This document shows, piece after piece, positions 57,704 through 64,000 of a stretch of DNA of 64,000 nt. Position 1 is the first letter of the stretch. The number at the start of each line of letters is the position of its first letter. The notes below the pieces were generated by a model. The model did no database searches and was not told the DNA's origin. It was given only the letters and a program-made list of their open reading frames with translations. The DNA comes from Trileptium ribeirensis (Eukaryota; Nematoda; Enoplea; Enoplida; Thoracostomopsidae): positions 1 through 64,000 of the forward strand of contig JASANE010012095.1 in the NCBI GenBank assembly GCA_030248225.1. Reading direction: 5' to 3'. A program made the translations under genes and the position numbers.

Positions 57704-58842
57704 ATGTGTGCACCTTACTGGACATCGTCATCGTTAACACACGTGTGTATGAAAACAATACATTGTACAGTATGTTAAAACATAACGTGAGTTGTTACGC
57801 AGACCGGGTTCTGCGTGACAAGTTTGGTATGCTGTTACGCATAAGCACTTGTATATAACAACACTGCTTGCGTTGTTCCGTTGTGATGACTTGTTACGCT
57901 CGAATGTTGTTACAAACAGTCTTAACAATACACACTCAAGGTTCAAGGTTCCAGGGACGGTTAGGGCCGTGCCGCGGAGAGGGGTGTGAGAAAGAGGTGT
58001 CGGTCTTCGGCCTGCTTTAAATCAAAAAATTATGTGTAGCTACCTCTTTTTTGTTTCTCAGAACCAGCTATGGGTATAGTGATCACCCGTTAGTCGCAAA
58101 GAGGGAAGGAGGTGATGGGTTGGGGAAAGAGGGTCACCGGGTCGGCGTATGGTGGATAGAATGACAAAATTTATAAAAGAAAGTTCAGAAATTAGTTTAT
58201 TCACTATGCCTTTTGCTACTTCAGTTAATGTATTGCTGTTTTTATTACATGGCCAGAAGTCTAAAAATTCCGTTTTAGCTATGGTTTTTGACGTTTGCTC
58301 GTACATAGAGGATTTGAATAAAATCCAATACAAAGCATTATTCATACACACGAGGTCTGATGTCGACGTCCCAGGCGTTATAGCAATCGCATCGGGTAAA
58401 GGAGTTCGGTTGTCAGTCTTTGAGGGGCCAGCTAATCGGTCGAGGAAGGAGGGCGCACTTTAGGCTCCTATGTGTTCGGGGCCGGAAAGTAAGAGGTTTG
58501 ATCGGCTTACAAAGGAGGGTCACGCGTGCCATAGTAATAATCCTCCTATCACCTACTATAATCTATGCTTATTTTTCTTGTCATAACAAAATATGGATCA
58601 CCTCGGAAATTGAATATGTATGGCTAAGACTGTTCGTAACAACACTCGATTGTTATAAATCTACGTGTGTATATAACAACATTAGCAATCTTGTTACATA
58701 CAAGCACTTATGTGTAACAGCGCCACAGCTACTACGTAGAATCCGCTTTTCGTAGTAACTCCCGTAGGTTGTTACATACTATCGAATGGAATGTTTCGAA
58801 ACACACGTATTAATATGCTGACGATGTCAAGTAAGTGCACAC
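57704..58842. mobile_element. Element with ~240-bp terminal inverted repeats and a central 104-codon ORF
   Basis: The reverse complement of 58600-58842 aligns with 57704-57950: tgtgtgcac.ttact.gacatcgtca at the tips, ataagcacttgtat, tgttgttac.aacagtctta and so on. The arms have diverged from each other. Between them, 58149-58463 is open for 104 codons. I see no transposase motif. The superfamily is undetermined, and target duplications are unclear because the tips are blurred. Confidence 0.72.
58149..58463 (+). CDS. Unidentified 104-codon ORF inside the long-TIR element
   Basis: Encodes MVDRMTKFIKESSEISLFTM, then ATSVNVLLFLLHG, SVLAMVFDVCSYIEDL and HTRSDVDVPGVIAIASGKGV, ending EGPANRSRKEGAL. 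It looks like an alpha/beta composition with no low complexity, but the opposite strand is open for a similar length. I do not recognise it. It may be a remnant of an internal gene of the element, or chance. Confidence 0.25.
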   Translation: MVDRMTKFIKESSEISLFTMPFATSVNVLLFLLHGQKSKNSVLAMVFDVCSYIEDLNKIQYKALFIHTRSDVDVPGVIAIASGKGVRLSVFEGPANRSRKEGAL

Positions 58843-59458
58843 AATTCTCTGCAAACGATGTATTTATTCTTCAGATATGCCCAGTGCTTTGAAAAATATG
58901 TCGAAAAGATATGTTCGTCTTTATAGAAAAGTATTCGTTCTGGTTGGTGAAAATGTGGTATTCTCTGTTGCTCAAAACTATTATACGAGGCGTTGCCGTC
59001 AAATTTAGCATTGTAATATCTCTGGAACTTTAAAATATTACTTGGGCGGCTTCCACGCGATAAAAATAATGACACATCTAGATTTTTTGGAAAGTCTGAG
59101 AAAGACAAGCCATAAGTACGGACATTTGAATTCTAAGTGTAGTGAGTGAAACAAGCGAAGCGAGGAATTCCTTTACTACCGTGGTAGTGGTGAAATTTGA
59201 CATTGTTCGTTCTATTGGAGTTTTTTTAGGATGACACGCATAACACAACTTTGGCTGGACATATTGATCATTTGAAAGTTTGAATTCTCTGTTGCTTGGC
59301 GGGGTCCTTTAGTTAGGCGTGAAGGTCGATTACAATATCTTCTCCCTCCCCCGAAAAAAGCAAACGGGGCTGGGATCGGGTACCAATGGTCCCGACAATA
59401 ATATTAATGGTTCTAACTCGATAACCGGTATGGATAAGGGCCGCCGCTAGGATGTCCG
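58843..59458. other. No gene recognised
   Basis: A minus-strand frame (59108-58827) is open for 93 codons but shows no motif. Confidence 0.4.
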
Positions 59459-59600
59459 AGGCCCCCCCAGCAGGCTGCGAGGCCCCCCCAGCAGGCTGCG
59501 AGCCCCCCCCCCAGCAGGCTGTGAGGCCCCCCCAGCAGGCTGCGAGCCCCCCCCCCCCAGCAGGCTGAGAGGCCCCACCAGCAGGCTGCGAGGCCCTTAA
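59459..59600 (+). repeat. C-rich minisatellite, ~20-bp unit
   Basis: Six copies of aggccccccc.agcaggctgc, differing in the number of C (from 5 to 10). A related aggcccct.caaggggcg block is at 59800-59870. Together they form a GC island in AT-rich DNA. Confidence 0.85.
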
Positions 59601-59789
59601 ATAAATTTTCGTGTATGTCCGTAAAACAGGCGCCCAGTAAAAACTCTAACTTTGAACCACGGAACGGTTAAACTAATACTCACGATTAGGCTTCTAAACT
59701 CTGAGGTTATCTTTGTATATCGTGTACATTTATTTTGCGAAAGGTGCTTGAGGTTGTGCTGCGGCTCCCAACTTTTTCACCTTTTCACC

Positions 59790-59885
59790 CAGAGGCCATG
59801 AGATGAGGCCCCTGTAAGGCGCGAGGCCCCTGCAAGGGGCGAGGCCCCCCCTAGGGGGGGGTAGGGGGGTACTAACGGCGGCTCT
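59790..59885 (+). repeat. GC-rich repeat related to the 59.46-kb minisatellite
   Basis: aggcccctgtaaggcgcgaggcccctgcaaggggcgaggccccccctagggggggg has three diverged aggccc units and a C/G-run palindrome. Confidence 0.6.
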
Positions 59886-60185
59886 GCTGCCGGGAATAGC
59901 TAGACGACTTATGGCGAGTAGCCCGAGTTTAGCACTCCACTAATCCATCTCACGGACACTAATAATTTAAGGCTTGATGTTTTATAGAAAACGTCGTAAT
60001 ATATTCTGAAACCATGATCCAGTGATTGCTTTCAGACATAAATATAAAAGCCCGCGATAAATTTATATTATTATAATACTTTCGAATTCGATAAATAAAC
60101 AAATAAAAATGACAATGAGGTAAAGAACGTATTTTATGATAACTATTGGTGAAGCTGGTTTGGTTAAGGTATTATTTAATGATAG

Positions 60186-60654
60186 ATGGATGATATAGGA
60201 GCAATGGATCATCGGCTTGACCAAATGGATGCCGCAAAAATTGGTCGCTATCGGCGTAGATCCAACGCCCTTATTGTTCTTTGGATAATATTTACCGTCG
60301 GCTTTGCTACAATACTAACACTGGTCGCGCTGCAACCGTATTGGATAGTAAGGCCTCCGTCAAAAGGCCCAAGTTCGCCCGCATTAGTGTCTGGCTACTT
60401 TGGTCTATTTTCGTATTGCAATTTACGTAAGAACGTAAATGGTGCAAGAAGTACCATAGCGACCAGCGCGTGGTCTTGCACGGGTAATATGTTTCATTTT
60501 GACGAAATTAGCTCGACCTACAATAAAGCTGCAACGATTCTTGTTGGTTTAGGTGCTGTCTTCACTTATTTGTCAATTGCCAATATGCCGTTGTTTATGT
60601 TTGCCGATACGGAGACAGTTTTACGGTTGTGCGGTGTGATTCAGGGTTTTGCGT
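60186..60654 (+). CDS. LHFPL-like: LHFPL-family tetraspan membrane protein, first coding exon
   Basis: An open frame from ATG at 60186 encodes the N-terminal two-thirds of an LHFPL (lipoma HMGIC fusion partner-like) protein, a four-helix membrane protein of the claudin-like superfamily. Seen: a basic cytoplasmic start ending YRRRSNA; TM1 ALIVLWIIFTVGFATILTLV followed by ALQPYWI (family: QPxWI); the extracellular SGYFGLFSYC box, very characteristic of the family; two more Cys in the loop (WSC); TM2 around AATILVGLGAVFTYLSIA; and the start of TM3 with RLCGVIQGFA (family: KICxWMQ). The exon ends in phase 1 at gcgt|gtaagc. Unspliced readthrough gives a nonsense tail to 60794. The later exons (rest of TM3, TM4) are not visible and probably lie beyond the gypsy relic or the window. 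A preceding gatag could be an acceptor, so a 5' UTR intron is possible. Confidence 0.82.
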
Positions 60655-61099
60655 GTAAGCAACCAAAACATTTCTGTTTTTATGTACAAACTAAACTTGA
60701 TTGGTATTCGGCATCAAAGAAACGGAAAAAGGGCACATTTCAATTTAGTTGCATTAGGTCAGTCCATGTTTATCCTAAAAGAATTTTGAGATAGCCAGAG
60801 TGAGAGTGTCACGGCGCGAGGAAGAGTTTTTAAACTCGGTTTGAACATGGCTCACACCGTCAATTTTAATGATACTGTAAGTCCAGTTGGTCATACTTTG
60901 CTCGGCAAACGCACCAGAACACTACATAGTGTTTATTAATAATGAAATATGATGAGGTATATATATATATGAAAGATAATTAAATTGCCTGTATGCGGCT
61001 GACTGAACGGCAGGAATACACTGACTGACTTGCAAGACGAGATACCTTCTTGCTTTAAAGGCAGAAAATACCAATACGAAAATTAAATAAGCTGGATTG
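60655..61099 (+). other. Start of the intron after the LHFPL-like exon
   Basis: Begins gtaagc. Contains a tatatatatat run at ~60958. No second LHFPL exon was seen here. Confidence 0.5.
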
Positions 61100-61379
61100 G
61101 CTTTCGTTATTTACTCAAAATAAATCAGTAAATCAGTCTTCTGTTTCTACATAAGCCGCCCTTCAGAAGAGCGGAGCCCGGATCGTTGAATTCCATCAGC
61201 CGCAAATCGAACCGATTCGCGAAGTCTTTCGGCGCTTCGGAGTGCATCTATCATCCCGTCTAAGTACAGCAGATTTCAGCTGTAGAGCTGTAGACAGTTG
61301 AGGCTGCGCGGCAGCATTCTGTATTGGCGCTTATGGGTGCGTTTGTACTGACTGTCGCAGCAACAAACGGTTGGCTTAG

Positions 61380-62210
61380 ATAATAGCGTGTCGGGCGCCC
61401 CGATATCTTTTACAGCCATGGTTTCTCAATCGGTATTGTTTAATGTGAGTGCGTTTATGCACGGCTAATCGATCAGGACCGAGGGATTTGATTTGATCGC
61501 AACATTGTCGGGACCGTAAACGTTTGACCTCGAGCAGTGTACCTGTCGGCAGTATTGTAAGTTCGGGACACTTACGGAAATGTAGGTTCACAAAACAGAT
61601 TCGAATGCAGGTTGGCGGTCGGTGATGATAGGTTGAGGAATTCCAAGCCATATGCATACCATGAAGAGTGGGTGGCGACTGTAGACGCTAGAATGTCGCC
61701 GACGGTCATCAGTTTGGGGCATCGGAAATACTGGTTGATCATCGTGATTATATATCGCTTGTCGTAGCTTGACTGTACCGGTCGACGTGAATCGTGTGAA
61801 ATCATTGTTTCGTCGGTATTGCCTTGATTGGTATGTTAGTATGGTGGGTGATTTTGGCGGCTTGGCAACCCTCGCAAAATATGACCATGTTGCGAGTGTT
61901 TTTTCTTAAACCCGGCGAAACAAATACAATTTTCTAATCATAGCCACCATCGGCCGGTAGCCCGCATGCGAGAGGTTGAAGAACGAGGCAAATCCGCGTC
62001 ATCGTAATATTGTCGGCAGGAGCAGACGATGCTTGTCGCAGCTTTCACAGAAAAATGTGTGCAAAAACCGGACAGTCGACAGTCATTGCACCAAATTTTT
62101 TGCCGTTGAAAAAACGTTTGCAGATGTTGATGGCCGAGCTGACCATCAACGATTTCGTCGATTGTCGGCGTAGCTTGAACTGCAGCAACTGTTGTGCGCA
62201 AAAGATAGTC
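61380..62210 (-). pseudogene. Gypsy integrase, zinc finger and catalytic core
   Basis: The minus strand contains SHAGYRPMVAMI (His part of the HHCC finger, WWP degenerate) near 61950, then IFCEGCQAAKITHH (Cys-x-x-Cys) near 61870, then IHVDRYSQ (first catalytic Asp region). MINQYFRCPKLMTVGDILAS and TVATHSS follow at ~61720. In the next frame, GIPQPIITDRQPAFES carries the second Asp (TDR). A stop follows (ESVL*), and the fragment NLHFRKCPELT continues in another frame. It is clearly dead but recent enough to align by eye. Confidence 0.75.
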
Positions 62211-62269
62211 TGCGGAATTATTTTCGGCACCAGCAACGTGTTGAATACTGATTTAGAATTTGGAGATAT

Positions 62270-62620
62270 ATGATAACTATAGGCATTGTTGATAACACGG
62301 ATTCTTCATGTTAAAACAACAGACCAGCGGCTTATGGTCTGTGTATACAGTCACTGGATGACCGAAGAGCCAGTCCAAATGTTTGAGCCTATTAAAAATT
62401 GCCAACAGTTCCCAGTCGAACGTTGATTTTTTTGCTCAAGCAGCTGAACTTGCAAGAAAAAAAGCGATTGGCATCAGCTCGCCGTTGAGAATTTAATGCA
62501 AAACTGCACCAACGGCTTGATTCGATGCTTCCATCGTCTGCAAAAATTTTACCACCGCGTTGCGGGTAAACGAGCATTGAAAGTTTGACGATTTTTTGTT
62601 AAAACATGCGAAACGGATTT
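62270..62620 (-). pseudogene. Gypsy RNase H
   Basis: The minus strand reads FDWELLAIFNRLKHLDWLFG, then HPVTVYTDHKPLVCCFNMKN. ELLAI followed about 20 residues later by TDHKPL is the hallmark of Ty3/gypsy RNase H. The first part (around 62600) is poorly preserved. Confidence 0.8.
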
Positions 62621-62909
62621 TCGACGTCGTCGTATCATTCGATTTAAGCTGACTCTGAAATGTTCGATCATTTGTTCATTTCGCCGTTTTCGTGACGTCG
62701 GTGACAGGTGCCGCAACTGGAGAGTAGTATTCGTTGAATATGTGGTAAAAAGACACACTAGCTAAGGTATCGGCGTATCGCCGTAAGTCGTTAATTGTTG
62801 TTGGATGCGGAAATCGACTTATAGCGTCAACATTGCCCACAAGTGGGTGAATTACATCTGTATCCTCTTCGACACTGACAATTCCACTATCGGTTTGAAA
62901 GTGTTCGCA

Positions 62910-63430
62910 TTTGGCTCATTTGAGTTTGCGTCCATATTTTTCAAGATGTCTGAAAGCGCAGTTACCGTGTTTGTGGTGTTCGTCCTCTGTATTTGCCACG
63001 AGAATATCGTCGACGTACGTTTGAACGAATCGCATATATCGGAATGCTTGATCCATCAGACGTTGGAATGTTTGTGAAGCGTTTCGCAGACCAAATTGTA
63101 CGCAGAAGAACATGCCGAATGGTGCTGTTATGGCTGTCATTTCGATACCTTCCAGTGCTATCGAAATTTGATAAAAAGCTTTGACGCAATCCAGGTTACT
63201 GAAGAGTCGACATCACTGCAATTTGTTGATGATGTTGTTGAGGTTCAGCATAGGATAACGATCGATCATTTGTGACAATGTTGAATTTGCGGAAATCGCC
63301 ACACGCGCTTTCCCGTTTCTTGAAAACGTGAAGTGTCGTCGCCCAGGGCGATTCTCCTCATTGAACAATGCCGGTGCGTACGAGATTGGCGTGTTTGTCT
63401 TTGGGCACCAGAAATTTGTGGCCAAAAATT
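62910..63430 (-). pseudogene. Gypsy reverse transcriptase, frameshifted
   Basis: The minus strand gives IDRYPMLNLNNIINKL (the DRYPxPxI strand) at ~63230, then ITAPFGMFFCVQFGLRNASQ and TFQRLMDQAF, and TYVDDILVANTEDEH with the catalytic YVDD at 63018-63007. These are the standard Ty3/gypsy motifs. Frameshifts separate the fingers from the palm. Confidence 0.82.
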
Positions 63431-63599
63431 TCTTCGCGACATTTCAAAGTACGGGAGCCCGCTAGTGGCGATGTGATGCTGAACAGGATGCGTGAGGGGA
63501 GCGTTCGTTAATGGAATCTTGAAAACTAACTTGACAGTAGCCCTGAAACGAACGGCGGCAGTGCGTGGAAGAGATTTGAGTGCCAGATCCCGAGAATAG

Positions 63600-63960
63600 T
63601 TTCAGTCGTTGAACCAAACAGCTGGTTGAATAATGCTGTTTTCACTATTGACTGTTACTTTATGTGAATGCAGGAAATCGTGGCAAAATATCGCCTGCAC
63701 CCCGTCGGCAATAAAGAATCTCTATTGATTCTGCTTATTAGAGCCGTCGATCCGCAATTGCAGTGTTCCATAACCGTGCGTTTTGATCGATGTGGAGTTC
63801 ACTGCTGTGAGGCTCTAGCAGTTCGAATCGGTTGATGTTGGCAAAGCAAACGACGTGGGCAGCAAGCTTGTATCACTGCCGGTGACGATGAGCGTAGTTC
63901 CGGCCAGGTTTGCGGCTATAGAAATCGAATTTACTTCGTCAGTTGCCGCTCCGTCAATTA
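63600..63960 (-). pseudogene. Gypsy aspartic protease, catalytic Asp replaced by Val
   Basis: The minus strand reads LIVTGSDTSLLPTSFALP where D-T-G-S-D-x-S-L-L-P is expected. The codon at 63886-63884 is GTC instead of GAC, which removes the catalytic Asp. A frameshifted continuation reads THGYGTLQLRIDG, then after a stop FFIADGVQAIFCHDFLHSHK. This matches the family pattern of a hydrophobic strand, AD-V, and a G/C-x-DFL turn. Confidence 0.68.
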
Positions 63961-64000
63961 AGATTGGGCGTTTCTTGAATTTATTGCGATTGTTCTATCT

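Larger units (their letters stand above)
61100..64000 (-). mobile_element. Ty3/gypsy LTR retrotransposon pol, decayed, continuing past the window end
   Basis: On the minus strand from the window edge the order is protease, reverse transcriptase, RNase H, integrase zinc finger and integrase core: the Ty3/gypsy order. Every domain is recognisable but broken by frameshifts or substitutions. The gag region would lie beyond 64000. LTRs were not identified. The element probably sits in the first visible intron of the LHFPL-like gene, in opposite orientation. Confidence 0.82.

Noticed and set aside
61380..64000. Endogenous retrovirus with envelope
   Set aside because: Only protease-RT-RNase H-integrase of Ty3/gypsy type is visible; no envelope region is in the window.

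Overview
The window is nuclear DNA from an animal. It is AT-rich, has spliced genes with long introns, and is densely packed with transposable elements. The mix of elements (a LOA/R1-like non-LTR element with RNase H, CR1-like LINEs, a pogo/Tigger transposase, a hAT MITE, Ty3/gypsy) would fit an arthropod, but I cannot fix the taxon from sequence alone. There are no operons, rRNA genes or CRISPR arrays.

The main gene lies on the minus strand. From about 40.56 kb down to 11.2 kb I can chain eight exons whose splice phases all agree: 40560-40129, 32014-31682, 25088-24276, a 28-nt microexon at 20818-20791, 18231-18089, 13791-13498, 13145-12695 and 11409-11205. Together they encode about 900 residues. 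They end in a fibronectin type III domain with the LPLPM..TLTQ signature and carry an IDLT-type SUMO-interacting motif upstream. This identifies an ATF7IP/MCAF1 (Drosophila windei) homologue, the chromatin partner of the H3K9 methyltransferase SETDB1. A candidate further 5' exon sits at 46359-46198. The last FN3 exon(s) and the start codon exon were not found. A second real gene, an LHFPL-family tetraspan protein, starts on the plus strand at 60186; only its first coding exon (to 60654) is visible.

Most of the rest is mobile DNA. 6.65-11.17 kb is a decayed LOA-like LINE (minus) in the intron after the FN3 exon. 28.03-31.4 kb is a CR1-like LINE (plus) with a 239-bp exact triplication. 34.6-36.0 kb is a truncated pogo/Tigger gene. 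36.03-37.2 kb is an RTE-like relic. 38.64-39.78, 41.54-42.05, 42.3-42.5 and 42.94-43.09 kb are further CR1 relics. 48.68-50.5 kb is a gypsy-type integrase followed by a Ulp1/C48 protease, suggesting a Ginger1-like element. 61.1-64.0 kb is a decayed Ty3/gypsy pol (minus).

Non-autonomous families are also abundant. They include two 1.1-kb hAT elements with intact 8-bp target duplications (22276-23378 and 33390-34551), a 1.1-kb element with ~240-bp terminal inverted repeats (57.7-58.84 kb), foldback elements, several MITE families, tRNA-derived SINE heads, and a satellite at 19.08-19.89 kb organised as a 137-bp four-monomer higher-order repeat. Long stretches between these show no gene that I can support.
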